DNA from: Corallium rubrum
Lineage: Eukaryota; Cnidaria; Anthozoa; Scleralcyonacea; Coralliidae
Assembly (NCBI GenBank): GCA_964035015.1
Contig: OZ036014.1
Coordinates: 605,001-669,000, forward strand
Length of the DNA: 64,000 nucleotides
Direction of reading: 5' to 3'
This document shows, piece by piece, positions 52,169 to 58,172 of the stretch (position 1 is the first letter of the stretch; each line of letters begins with the position of its first letter). The notes under the pieces are model-generated. The model had not been told where the DNA came from and made no database searches. It saw nothing but the letters and a program-made list of their open reading frames with translations. Position numbers and translations under genes: made by a program.

Positions 52169-54869
52169 TTGTTTGTTTGTTTGTTTGTTTGTTTGTTTGT
52201 TTGTTTGTTTGTTTGTTTGTTTGTTTGTTTGTTTGTTTGTTTGTTTGTTTGTTTGTTTGTTTGCTTGTGTATTTGTTTGTTTGTTTGTTTGTTTGTTTGT
52301 TTGTTTGTTTGTTTGTTTGTTTGTTTGTTTGTTTGTTTGTTTGTTTGTTTGTTTGTTTGTTTGTTTGTTTGTTTGTTTGTTTGTTTGTTTGTTTATTTGT
52401 TTATTTTTCGACTTTAGAGTGAACCAGAGGAGCAACTGAATTTAGAAGAACTAAAGCTAGCCGAACAAGCTTTACAATTCAGAAGGTAATTACTAGATTA
52501 CAGAGAAAGTTACCTATTTTAAATTTTTTTATCTTTTATTATTTGCTGGGTTTTTTTGTCTTATTTCTTATTTCTTTTCTGCTGTTTCTTTTCTTAATTT
52601 CTCTCTAAAAGAAAACGTATTTTACGTTCGATGATGAAAGGCGAGCTCAGTTCAGGTGGAAATGTCGTAGACGAAGTGGACGAAGTGGAAAAACAGTTGG
52701 CTAATATCCGTGATTTGATTATCAAAGCTGAAGCGAAGGAGAAGTGTAAAGATATTGAAGACACGAAAGCACACAAGAGTGAACAAGAAGACGAGAAAAC
52801 CGCGACAGCAAAGGATAACAAGGAAAATAAGGATATTGGGGGATCAATAACTGTTCCTCAGAACTCGTTGGAAGAGGTACATATGTTTGTGTGTTATATC
52901 GTAATCGTTTTTATGTGTTATCATTTTGTTTGCATCATTATTTACGTTTAATATTGTTATTTTTGGCTTAATTATCACTATCATCACATTAATTATATTT
53001 ATCGTTATAATCAACGTCATACATCATTGTCGTTATTAACATTGTTATGATCATCATCACTTATTACAGTGTCAAGATCATTATTACTTATCGTCATTAT
53101 CATTCTATTATCACTACCATTATCATCAACATCGTTATCATCAACATCGTTATCACCACCATTAGGGAGTTTGAGCAAGACAACGAAGTACGAAGACGAA
53201 GACGTACTTGACAGGTTTCCAACGTCTGCAATTATTCTGATTATTTTTTTATCATTATTCATTATTCATATTGTTCAATGTCTTCGTTGCGTGGCCTTCG
53301 TTGACAACGAAGATATTGACAAAGTTCGTTGTGGTAAGAACGAAGTCAGAAGATAGCTCATCATTGTCACCTGGCACAGGATGGTCTAACTGCCATTTAA
53401 TAAACTGTTTTGAAACTTTATACAATGAATATTTTGAATTGTTGTGCGTATCTGCTTGCAGCTTGCTTGATTTTATTATTCGATTTAATTTGGCTATATT
53501 CAGTTTAAGACACCTTCAGCATAGTTCACTAAAAGAAACTTCTCGTAGTAAGGTCCGCTCATATTACTTTTCTCCTACGTCGCAACCATCAAATAAACAC
53601 GGGTTAATACAAATTTCCCGCCGTAGGACGGACAACGGCTACCCCAGTCTATTGCGACCAAAATACGTCCTCGTCTTTGTACTTTGTTGTCTTGCTCAAA
53701 CTCGCTATTATCACAATCACCACCATCACCATTATCACCATTGTCGTTGTCACCCTCACCATTGCCATCACCATTGCCACCGCCATCACCACTGCCATCA
53801 CAATTGCCATCATCACCATCACCATCATCATCATCACCACTGATCATTTTAATACCATCTCGAGTCGCCTCACCGTTTGCCCGGTTTGCAGGCTAAACCC
53901 ACGCGGCCCAAACAACGGCCTGTGCGCCCTGTTGGGATCACCAGACCCGAAGTTCGTCCAACTTTGCCGAGCTCTGGAAAACTTTCTCAGAACCCATCCC
54001 AAGTAGAACGACCAGCTACGAATATACCCAAAGAGGACAACCAAAAAGAACTAATAACTATAGAGGAGAAAACTGCGGGAAAACAGAACAATGGGGATAA
54101 ACAGGAGAACACAGGGGATACACAGGAGAACATTGGAGATACACAGGAGCAAACTGGGGGTAAACAGAAGCATTACCTTGACCTCGTCCAAGCCGCGAAG
54201 AAAACTATCGAGAATATATCACCCAGGACTACGAAAACCCCACCGGAGTTCACATTACCGAAAAGAGCCGAGAAAACTATCGAGAATATATCTCCGGGGA
54301 CTACGAACACCCCACGGGAGTTTCCGTTACCGAAAAGATCCGAGAAAACTATCGAGAATATATCTCCGGGGGCTACCAACATCCCACGGGAGTTTTCGTT
54401 ACCGAAAAGAGCCGAGAAAACTATCGAGAATATATCTCCGGGGGCTACGAACATCCCACGGGAGTTTTCGTTACCGAAAAGTGAAGTCGTGCCAGTGATT
54501 TCGTCGTCTGGCAAGAATCGATCTCATTCTAATTCTCAGTATTTCAACCGCTCGTCGACGTCGCATCATTCTGTCGTGCCCACGTGGTTCGGCTATCCTG
54601 CGTACCCCATGGCACCTCAGAATACCCTTCCTTACTCTAATTACTCTTTCTCGCCTACGAATGGTCTACCAAGCAATTTTCAGTTCCCGGGTGTCCTGGG
54701 CCAACTTCACCAAATTTCTCCACCTTATCCAGACTTTGGCTCTTATCACTACTCACCAGGTCTCCTCGGTCCTGCTCCTGGCCCGGCGCTTTATTTTCCA
54801 TGGAGTCAGAATCCACTGGGTGCCAGGCCTCCATTTGGAGAAAACGTTCGCGAACGACCTGGTTACTAA
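27414..54869 (+). CDS. TDRD5: TDRD5-like LOTUS/Tudor protein, complete, 22 exons
   Basis: Exons: 27414-27642, 30961-31314, 32521-32747, 33860-33916, 34319-34466, 35454-35640, 36359-36425, 36803-36945, 39420-39489, 39772-39855, 41568-41673, 42027-42131, 46329-46565, 46681-46777, 47932-48046, 49333-49412, 49992-50060, 50137-50248, 51048-51086, 52418-52485, 52612-52876, 53892-54869. All introns are GT-AG and all phases agree, giving 1,278 residues. Order: LOTUS 1 (about 8-77), LOTUS 2 (about 108-190), coiled-coil-like linker, LOTUS 3 (about 260-335), extended Tudor (about 345-555), then a charged and proline-rich tail. Three LOTUS domains plus one Tudor is the TDRD5 layout; TDRD7 has three Tudors. 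TDRD5/Tejas proteins act in perinuclear germ granules in piRNA production, LOTUS recruiting Vasa-type helicases and Tudor binding methylated arginines. Human TDRD5 is about 980 residues, so the tail here is long. The start follows an in-frame-open, A-rich leader; a Tejas or TDRD7-derived gene is the alternative. Confidence 0.92.
27704..28187. mobile_element. hAT-like MITE with exact 8-bp target duplication
   Basis: Ends CAGTGGCGTAGCTAC and TGGCTACGCCACTG. CTTGGCGG is present at 27696-27703 and 28188-28195. Next to the left TIR is a CCCGGGCCTACCCGGGCCTG repeat. It is in the first intron of the TDRD5-like gene. Confidence 0.92.
28402..28890. repeat. 23-bp minisatellite, about 21 copies
   Basis: Unit AGTAGTGGCTCCCCCCACC plus CCAA. 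Variants (TCCTCCCACTGC, CACCTC) alternate. The minus strand is G-rich. Remnants of the unit continue at 30733-30805 beyond an inserted element. Confidence 0.96.
28900..30728. mobile_element. 1.8-kb hAT-like element with exact 8-bp duplication, inside the minisatellite
   Basis: Ends TAGAGGTGAGCTGATC and ATCGGCTCACCTCTA. CCTAAAAG is duplicated at 28892-28899 and 30729-30736. A second palindromic element (29364-30661) is nested within. No transposase frame recognised. Confidence 0.9.
29364..30661. mobile_element. nested TIR element, TAGTCTCCCTCGCAGCCG ends
   Basis: TIRs of about 100 bp (TAGTCTCCCTCGCAGCCGTT and, further in, CACTCGAGCAACACATTCCA) are mirrored at the right. GGGAAATA flanks at 29356-29363 and 30662-30669. 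The interior has paired TTCTTCGTAAATTT blocks but no identifiable gene. Confidence 0.85.
30961..31314 (+). CDS. TDRD5: TDRD5-like exon 2: basic linker and LOTUS domain 2
   Basis: Residues 77-195. An Arg/Ser-rich linker (RQKPSRSRSRRISK) precedes the second LOTUS: YFRANIKELLMSYPNGVLGS, YSRHYGEEINFTKLGFKSMS, LLDSIQDIATIV, GGYRVCAIKRK. Acceptor CATTTTTAG, donor GTACAA. Confidence 0.93.
31322..32445. repeat. CAA/CAAA/AATAAC-rich low-complexity intron
   Basis: Pure CAAA runs at about 31388-31470 and 31590-31636, otherwise (AACAATAACAAC)-type repeats. It fills intron 2 of the TDRD5-like gene, from 8 bp after the donor to about 75 bp before exon 3. Long minus-strand Leu/Cys-rich frames are artefacts. 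Confidence 0.97.
32521..32747 (+). CDS. TDRD5: TDRD5-like exon 3: linker with heptad-like helix, start of LOTUS 3
   Basis: Residues 195-270. LTSLENDVMNLKKNVEKEME is a predicted amphipathic helix or coiled coil. SDELKEELIS is the first helix of LOTUS 3, which continues across the intron into exon 4. The donor is TCA|GTTAGT, giving phase 0, which exon 4 needs. Confidence 0.88.
32928..32990. repeat. TATTGG/TATTAG hexanucleotide repeat
   Basis: About nine units of (ATTAGT/ATTGGT), ending at the TTA target of the next element. Confidence 0.9.
32994..33607. mobile_element. Harbinger-type MITE, TIR AGGCCTGTTTAAACGGATCC
   Basis: Exact inverted ends AGGCCTGTTTAAACGGATCC and GGATCCGTTTAAACAGGCCT are flanked by TTA (32991-32993, 33608-33610). 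CCAACATTGTTGG-like palindromes are dense next to both ends. The 3-bp TTA duplication fits PIF/Harbinger. Confidence 0.88.
33608..34318. other. introns 3-4 of TDRD5-like gene, remaining sequence
   Basis: A diverged copy of the GTCATCTGGCATTAGACCGA motif lies at 33767-33786. CGTCTTCAGGACGACGTTAA at 34059 has an inverted partner at 59027. No gene other than exon 4. Confidence 0.5.
33860..34466 (+). CDS. TDRD5: TDRD5-like exons 4-5: LOTUS domain 3
   Basis: Exon 4 (33860-33916) encodes ALAKRPNGVWAARLPFEYK. Exon 5 (34319-34466) encodes ARFNKELSVLSLGFYSVIEL, then SSLPDVFRIERPFNNGDWLL. Together with the end of exon 3 this is a full LOTUS fold split by two phase-0 introns. Confidence 0.92.
34667..35409. 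mobile_element. TTAA-ended MITE, split by a younger element
   Basis: TTAAGGTGAGGTAATAC at the left and GTATTACTTCACCTTAA at the right. Internal CAACTTTCAACGCAACTTG and its partner GCATTTCAACTTGCAACG lie on either side of a nested element. It ends 45 bp before exon 6. Confidence 0.85.
34761..35317. mobile_element. nested hAT-like MITE with exact 8-bp target duplication
   Basis: Ends CAGGGGCGGCGTGGC and GCCACGCCGCCACTG. TTTAAGGT is duplicated at 34753-34760 and 35318-35325. Length 557 bp. Confidence 0.92.
35454..41673 (+). CDS. TDRD5: TDRD5-like exons 6-11: extended Tudor domain
   Basis: Exons 6 (35454-35640), 7 (36359-36425), 8 (36803-36945), 9 (39420-39489), 10 (39772-39855) and 11 (41568-41673). 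Hallmarks in order: VTHVKSPECFWVQL; CVARFPVDHEWYRALI; VEVFYVDYGN (aromatic-cage Tyr residues and Asn present); KKEFFQLPPQALKCKLANIK; DDILSLCICDT; VNDLLVDEGFA. The cage for dimethyl-arginine therefore looks intact. Introns 6 and 8 contain large minisatellites. Confidence 0.94.
35655..36255. repeat. 20-bp minisatellite, about 30 copies
   Basis: Unit TAACGTCTTACAATGTAGCG with substitutions (GTG, GCC, TATAATG). It begins about 15 bp after the exon 6 donor and fills most of intron 6. Confidence 0.97.
36455..36580. mobile_element. hAT-MITE-like G-rich fragment
   Basis: GCATGGGCGTCGGAAGCGG, GGGGCCCCACTTTTTTTCGG and a long G run resemble the left part of the CAGGGGCG elements. No right TIR found. 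Confidence 0.45.
36680..36770 (+). mobile_element. SINE tail fragment
   Basis: TGTGGGTTTTGAGTC (B-box remnant), then GGAGCTCAGGGTTTTTCTTG and CAGCTTGTACAGCAAG match the body of the 4-kb SINEs. It lies 33 bp upstream of exon 8. A tail-only fragment also sits at 12180-12235. Confidence 0.6.
36985..39388. repeat. 41-bp minisatellite, about 58 copies, with higher-order variants
   Basis: Unit TAGTGTATAAGCTAGGCAGT followed by AAACACACTAGTGGGTCAGGT. Marked variants recur in blocks: GTTAGCTGGTGTATAAGC at about 37666 and 38332 (666 bp apart) and CTATAGTGGG at about 37904, 38072, 38236, 38612 and 38780. It fills intron 8 and ends about 30 bp before exon 9. Confidence 0.97.
39525..39704. repeat. (TTTG)n array in intron 9
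   Basis: About 45 uninterrupted units; the last lies about 68 bp upstream of exon 10. Confidence 0.98.
39984..40892. mobile_element. hAT-like element with exact 8-bp target duplication
   Basis: TIRs CATTGAACTCTAAATAAACT and AGTTTATTTAGAGTTCAATG. GTGGAGAC flanks both sides (39976-39983, 40893-40900). The TIR resembles CACTGAACTCTGTATAAACT of the element at 45238-45931. It lies inside an older dispersed repeat whose empty version is at 6800-6905. Confidence 0.93.
41222..41515. repeat. direct duplication and GAATATTAGAGGG repeats
   Basis: A block GGGGCTATTGAATATATTCC to GAACAAAGGAAAC occurs twice (41264 and 41472). GGGGAATATTAGAG-type units recur between them. Intron 10. Confidence 0.8.
41735..41935 (+). 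repeat. 200-bp dispersed repeat shared with 60.7 kb
   Basis: ATATGTTACAATATTGACAA through CTACCTTATCTTTTTGGTAG to GACGTCGCACATGCGCAAAA is about 90 percent or more identical by eye to 60745-60930. It starts about 60 bp after exon 11, in intron 11. Confidence 0.88.
42027..48046 (+). CDS. TDRD5: TDRD5-like exons 12-15: region after the Tudor
   Basis: Exons 12 (42027-42131), 13 (46329-46565), 14 (46681-46777) and 15 (47932-48046). Exon 13 is open throughout (GSRGGTDFMLGPRALNPLYQ, then IPPTEPFVAVPLDEKPPICE). Its acceptor lies 10 bp right of a hAT-like insertion. Exon 15 carries LDLPDNKFVHLINYQGKPYV and LLWESDLLRP. No domain recognised; order and phase make the exons credible. Exon 13 has the least certain left boundary. 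Confidence 0.8.
42196..42263. repeat. short palindrome
   Basis: GTTGACCAGGATATCTCACG is mirrored by AGTAAGATATCTTGGTCAAC around GAGCGAAGCGAACG. The rest of 42132-43680 shows no gene; a TATA-like hairpin (TCACATGTGAG) lies at 42345-42390. Confidence 0.7.
43687..44404. mobile_element. TIR element, TGCATCTATCATCGGCTTCC ends
   Basis: Exact inverted ends TGCATCTATCATCGGCTTCC and GGAAGCCGATGATAGATGCA are flanked by TTA on each side. CCCTGGGGAACCCCTGGG-type GC-rich blocks lie next to both ends. No transposase. Confidence 0.87.
44514..44706. mobile_element. GCGTAGGCAGTGT family MITE, compact palindromic copy
   Basis: ACGTAGGAGTCTAACGTTTC and CGAGCGAAGGCCCC are mirrored immediately by GGACCTTCGCTCGAAACG and CGTTAGACTCCTACGTTC, giving a hairpin with a very short loop. 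Confidence 0.85.
45238..45931. mobile_element. hAT-like element with exact 8-bp target duplication
   Basis: Ends CACTGAACTCTGTATAAACT and AGTTGTATATAGAGATCAGTG (imperfect inverted). GTTGAAGA is duplicated at 45230-45237 and 45932-45939. Intron 12 of the TDRD5-like gene. Confidence 0.9.
45953..46318. mobile_element. hAT-like MITE inserted at the exon 13 splice acceptor
   Basis: Ends CAGGGACGTAGCCAGGATTT and CTCTGGCTACGTCCCTG. Flanks GACGGGTT (45945-45952) and GACGGATT (46319-46326) form an 8-bp duplication with one difference. The AG acceptor at 46327-46328 follows at once. The interior is homologous to 21525-21890 in reverse orientation. Confidence 0.88.
46792..47778. repeat. ATC/ATT-rich trinucleotide tract, about 1 kb
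   Basis: ATCATTACCATCATC-type imperfect repeats with a block of about 66-120 bp duplicated several times (CATCACCCCCATCATTATC at about 46940, 47035, 47168). Pure (ATC)n runs at 47610-47665 and 47722-47772. It starts 15 bp after the exon 14 donor. All long frames are artefacts. Confidence 0.97.
48143..49027. mobile_element. outer palindromic element in intron 15
   Basis: GTATTACTGTATTTCTGTAG with CCGCTACTGAAG at the left is mirrored by CTTCGGTAGCGGCTACAG and AAATACAGTAATACGCAAC at the right. A hAT-like element lies between the arms. Confidence 0.8.
48270..48868. mobile_element. hAT-like MITE with TGACCGGTCA clusters and a CAAAA array
   Basis: Ends CAGGGCTCAAAATAACG and CGTTATTTTAAGCCCTG. Subterminal DNA on both sides is packed with TGACCGGTCA-like decamers (about eight). 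The centre holds (CAAAA)n and (CAACA)n, 48385-48575. The target duplication is not clean (about 6 of 8 bases). Confidence 0.82.
49333..52876 (+). CDS. TDRD5: TDRD5-like exons 16-21: charged region
   Basis: Exons 16 (49333-49412), 17 (49992-50060), 18 (50137-50248), 19 (51048-51086, only 39 bp), 20 (52418-52485) and 21 (52612-52876). The encoded protein is acidic and basic mixed, with helix-rich stretches (EELKLAEQALQFRR; VEKQLANIRDLIIKAEAKEK). Exon 20 is preceded by an 870-bp TTTG-rich array whose last unit lies about 15 bp from the acceptor. Confidence 0.85.
49441..49511. mobile_element. solo end of the GTGGAAACACC family
   Basis: TTTTCATGGCGATAAAGTAA is joined directly to ATTTTACGTGGTGTTTCCAC and AAAACTTATTTATATTA; the body is missing. 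28 bp after the exon 16 donor. Confidence 0.75.
49789..49939. mobile_element. palindrome with ACATGTATAGGCCTGAAGTA arms
   Basis: ACATGTATAGGCCTGAAGTA and TACTTCAGGCCTATACATGT are exact inverted copies about 80 bp apart. The arms are related to the ends of 24611-25720. Confidence 0.8.
50319..50453. repeat. hairpin in intron 18
   Basis: GAGGGAAACATCGAGTTTTA, CGAAGGCTTCAATGTCACCC and GAGGGCTT are mirrored after a loop of a few bases. It is the left edge of a larger inverted pair (TTGTTATATACCAAAGACTT at 50460 and its complement at 50925). Confidence 0.85.
51530..52406. repeat. (TTTG)n-dominated array, 870 bp, in intron 19
   Basis: TTTG units with islands of TTTA, a GTTTACTTGTTT pair, a (CTTG) block at 52134-52166 and a GTGTGTCTCTG interruption. 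It ends about 12 bp before the acceptor of exon 20. Confidence 0.98.
52960..53162. repeat. ATC/ATT-rich tract, left part
   Basis: Imperfect ATCATTATC-type repeat in the last intron, interrupted by a Harbinger-type element and continuing at 53707-53850. Confidence 0.85.
53165..53706. mobile_element. Harbinger-type MITE, copy with both ends
   Basis: GAGTTTGAGCAAGACAACG at the left and CGTTGTCTTGCTCAAACTC-like sequence at the right are inverted, continuing through AAGTACGAAGACGAAGACGT. TTA is near both edges. The interior shares ACAACGAAG and CGTTGTGGTAAGAACGAAG blocks with 12792-13382. No intact transposase frame. Confidence 0.82.
53892..54869 (+). CDS. TDRD5: TDRD5-like exon 22: repeat-bearing, proline-rich C-terminus
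   Basis: Residues 954-1278 and stop. A Lys/Gln/Glu-rich stretch holds small repeats (DTQENIGDTQEQ). Four 24-residue repeats follow (KTIENISP...PREF-x-LPKR-A/S-E). The end is rich in Pro, Tyr and Ser (YPAYPMAPQNTLPYSNYSF; PYPDFGSYHYSPGLLGPAP) and looks disordered. Frames in other registers here are shadows of the repeat. Confidence 0.9.
   Translation, partial: AKPTRPKQRPVRPVGITRPEVRPTLPSSGKLSQNPSQVERPATNIPKEDNQKELITIEEKTAGKQNNGDKQENTGDTQENIGDTQEQTGGKQKHYLDLVQAAKKTIENISPRTTKTPPEFTLPKRAEKTIENISPGTTNTPREFPLPKRSEKTIENISPGATNIPREFSLPKRAEKTIENISPGATNIPREFSLPKSEVVPVISSSGKNRSHSNSQYFNRSSTSHHSVVPTWFGYPAYPMAPQNTLPYSNYSFSPTNGLPSNFQFPGVLGQLHQISPPYPDFGSYHYSPGLLGPAPGPALYFPWSQNPLGARPPFGENVRERPGY
54201..54488 (+). 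repeat. four coding 72-bp tandem repeats
   Basis: AAAACTATCGAGAATATATC recurs at 54201, 54273, 54345 and 54417, spaced exactly 72 bp, keeping frame. The last two units are nearly identical; the first is the most diverged. Confidence 0.95.
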
Positions 54870-55684
54870 GCTCCGTGATAACTTGACTCCGAAGTCTTAG
54901 TTTCGTCGTTGTATCTGAGAAGAATATGATGCTTTCGGCTGGCTTCAACGTTTTGTGTTTAAGTTCGTTTTTAAATACTGCTTTGCAACATGCGGGTTGT
55001 ACACCAAATGAAATCAGGGATCTACTATCCTCCATTGAAGGCCCTCAAGAAAGCGGGCTGGGAAGAATGCAGGCTAAGAATAGACGAATAAAAGGTCCTG
55101 GATACGAGTTTTAAACACTGACTAACATATAACTGGACTGGAAATGCTTTTCAACAAATGATCCCAACATATCTTAAGACCACGAAACTAGCCAATCACA
55201 GACCAGCTTTTGCCTGCCGTGTCGTATGAAATGGAAAGAGACATTGGACCAAAATAAGAACGGACTCGTGACAAACGTTTTGGAAAGAAATACAAACCAT
55301 TGTTGGTATAAGCCAAAAGAACATATCTACGGGTTTTTTTTTCATGCAAATATGCAACATAAATATTGGGGTAACAGTCAGTCGTATAGGTCAGTGTTTT
55401 TGACTGAAAAGAGTATTTTATAAAGTTTGTTTTGTTTGTGTTTGAAAAGTCACCTCAGATTATAAACAATGATCTATTTGCATCCGTGATCGGTTGTATA
55501 CTTCAGCAGTACATGGATATAGGTCACGCTGCTTTTTAATTATCGAAGAGTGTAAATATCAGTATAGTAGTCTGTACGGTTGCGTAGACTTAAATAGGAA
55601 CTGAAGCGAAAATTAATTTTACCTTGTCTGATTCTGAACGACCTTATAACTCTTCCTCTGCTACTGTCGACTTTATTATTTTAT
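54870..55684. other. 3' region of TDRD5-like gene
   Basis: Probably 3' UTR. AATAAA at 55087-55092 is a candidate poly(A) signal, and another is at 56955-56960. Nothing else recognised. Confidence 0.45.
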
Positions 55685-56605
55685 ACTTTGTCTAACACCA
55701 GACTATTTTACTCTGGCTTACACCAGACGCTTTTACTCTGTCTAAACACCAGACTATTTCGCTCTGGCTAACACCAGACGCTTTTACTCTGTCTAAACAC
55801 CAGACTATTTCACTCTGGCTAACACCAGACGCTTTTACTCTGTCTAAACACCAGACTATTTCACTCTGGCTAACACCGGACTATTCCACCCTGGCTAACA
55901 CCAGACTATTTTACTCTGTCTAACACCAGACTATTTCACTCTGTCTAACACCAGACTATTTCACTCTGTCTAACACCAGACTATTGTACTCTGTCTAACG
56001 CCAGACTATTGTACTCTGTCTAACAACCAGACTATTTTACTCTGTCTAACACCAGACTATTGTACTCTGTCTAACGCCAGACTATTGTACTCTGTCTAAC
56101 ACCAGACTATTTTACTCTGTCTAACGCCAGACTATTTTACTCTGTCTAACCATAGTCAATCGAGATATGGTCTGGAAACTCAGCTAAAGTCTTTGGTCTA
56201 TCTTTTTGTTCGCCTTTATGCATTTTTGTGCACGGTGCACGGTCACTGAACACATTGTATTTTAGTATAATGAAGGAATTGTCCAATAGCAACGTTTCAC
56301 TTCAATCACTCAACCGTGCTATTTAAATATTAATAAACCTAATACAAAGGATGTGCACGGTGTAAGGTACGGTTCAACATAAAATCCGAGCGCGTTATAG
56401 GCGCTTTGAAGTTTGCCGAGTTTCCAGACCATATCTCGATTGACTATGGTCCAACACCAGACTATTGTACTCTGTCTAACACCAGACTATTTTACTCTGT
56501 CCAACACCAGACTATTTTACTCTGGATAACACCAGACTATTTTACTCTGGATAACACCAGACTATTTCACTTTGGCTAACGCCAGACTATTTTACTCGTT
56601 CAAAC
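55685..56605. repeat. 26-bp array of TTTTACTCTGTCTAACACCAG units
   Basis: Roughly 23 units; the first third alternates two unit types as a 53-bp dimer. A MITE (56153-56447) interrupts it. Single copies of the same motif are dispersed at 23105, 23408 and 33767, suggesting amplification of part of a dispersed repeat. Confidence 0.95.
56153..56447. mobile_element. MITE with TIR CATAGTCAATCGAGATATGG, copy 2
   Basis: Nearly identical to 9659-9957. Flanks GTCTAAC and GTCCAAC are consistent with a 7-bp duplication within the array, although array periodicity makes that weak. Confidence 0.9.
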
Positions 56606-57047
56606 ATGGCAAATATATAACCGTCGCTTCAGTTACATTTTGAAATTTGATATTATCATTGACTTTATTCTGTAAAGTTTGTACAACAAAAAGATACTTT
56701 TCCAGAAGTGAAATTTCTAAGTTTCTATGTTAGATTGTCAAGTATAGTTTTTCTTGTTTTAAATTAATAGTGGAGAGACGTATATTAGAATTGACTGGTT
56801 GCGTGTACAGAAATGGTATATCTATAAAATTAGTATATCTAGATATATATTGTTCTAGTTTTCTATACAAGGCATAACTGGATGCCGTATTGGACCAGAC
56901 ATGCTAAGTTTCGAAGGAAAGCATTGTTGAAGCGTATATTTATTATGTTGATCAAATAAAGAACATTCATATTTCATCAAACTTTCTACATGTTTTTTTT
57001 GTGTTCAAGAGTCAAGTCGTATGTATTTTATGATTTTACTCGTCGGA

Positions 57048-58090
57048 ACAAATCCAACGAAGTGTTGTACACATATTCAACCTTCGTAGCATCTCACTGG
57101 CGATCAGAAGGTTGTGGGTTGTACACATATTCAACCTACGCACCTCATCGGCGATCAGAAGGTTGTGGGTTGTACACATATTCAACCTGAGTCCCAGTAT
57201 CTCAATGGTTAGAGCGTCTCACCGGCGATCAGAAGGTTGTGGGTTGTACACATATTCAACCTACGCACCTCACCGGCGATCAGAAGGTTGTGGGTTGTAC
57301 ACATATTCAACCTACGCACCTCCCTGGCGATCAGAAGGTTGTAGGTTGTACACATATTCAACCTACGCACCTCACCGGCGATCAGAAGGTTGTGGGTTGT
57401 ACACATATTCAACCTACGCACCTCCCTGGTGATCAGAAGGTTGTAGGTTGTACACATATTCAACCTACGCACCTCCCTGGCGATCAGAAGGTTGTGGGTT
57501 GTACACATATTCAACCTACGCACCTCCCCGGCGATCAGAAGGTTGTAGGTTGTACACATATTCAACCTACGCACCTCATCGGCGGTCAGAAGGTTGTAGG
57601 TTGTACACATATTCAACCTACGCACCTCCCTGGCGATCAGAAGGTTGTGGGTTGTACACATATTCAACCTTCGTAGCATCTCACTGGCGATCAGAAGGTT
57701 GTAGGTTGTACACATATTCAACCTACGCACCTCATCGGCGATCAGAAGGTTGTAGGTTGTACACATATTCAACCTACGCACCTCCCTGGCGATCAGAAGG
57801 TTGTGGGTTGTACACATATTCAACCTGCGCACCTCCCGGCGATCAGAAGGTTGTGGGTTGTACACATATTCAAGCTTTGTTCAAATCCTCTGAGTCCTAA
57901 TAGCTCAATGGTTAGAGCATCTCACCGGCGATCAGAAGGTTGTGGGTTGTACACATATTCAACCTGAGTCCCAGTATCTCAATGGTTAGAGCGTCTCATC
58001 GGTGATCAGAAGGTTGTAGGTTGTACACATATTCAACCTACGCACGTCATCGGCGATCAGAAGGTTGTGGGTTGTACACATATTCAAGTT
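57048..58090 (+). repeat. 51-bp satellite built from a SINE head, about 20 units
   Basis: Unit core CGATCAGAAGGTTGTGGGTT, then GTACACATATTCAACCTACG. Some units carry a longer head, GTCCCAGTATCTCAATGGTTA then GAGCGTCTCACCGG (57189, 57890, 57970), which is the A-box end of the 4-kb SINE. 51 is a multiple of three, so several frames stay open for 140-218 codons; none is a gene. Confidence 0.93.
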
Positions 58091-58109
58091 TTGTTCAAAT
58101 CATCTGAGT

Positions 58110-58172
58110 TCCCCCTAAAAGTTTATTTTGATTTCGGCTCCCCCCTTTCAAAATCCTGGCAACGTCCCTGCT
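58110..58172. mobile_element. hAT-MITE end fragment
   Basis: CCCCTAAAAGTTTATTTTGA, CGGCTCCCCCCTTTC and AAAATCCTGGCAACGTCCCTG match one end of the element at 45953-46318. Confidence 0.75.

Noticed and set aside
57209-57865. 218-codon minus-strand frame and overlapping plus-strand frames with a 17-residue period
   Set aside because: The satellite unit is 51 bp (3 x 17) and happens to lack stops in several frames; no start context, splice sites or domain.
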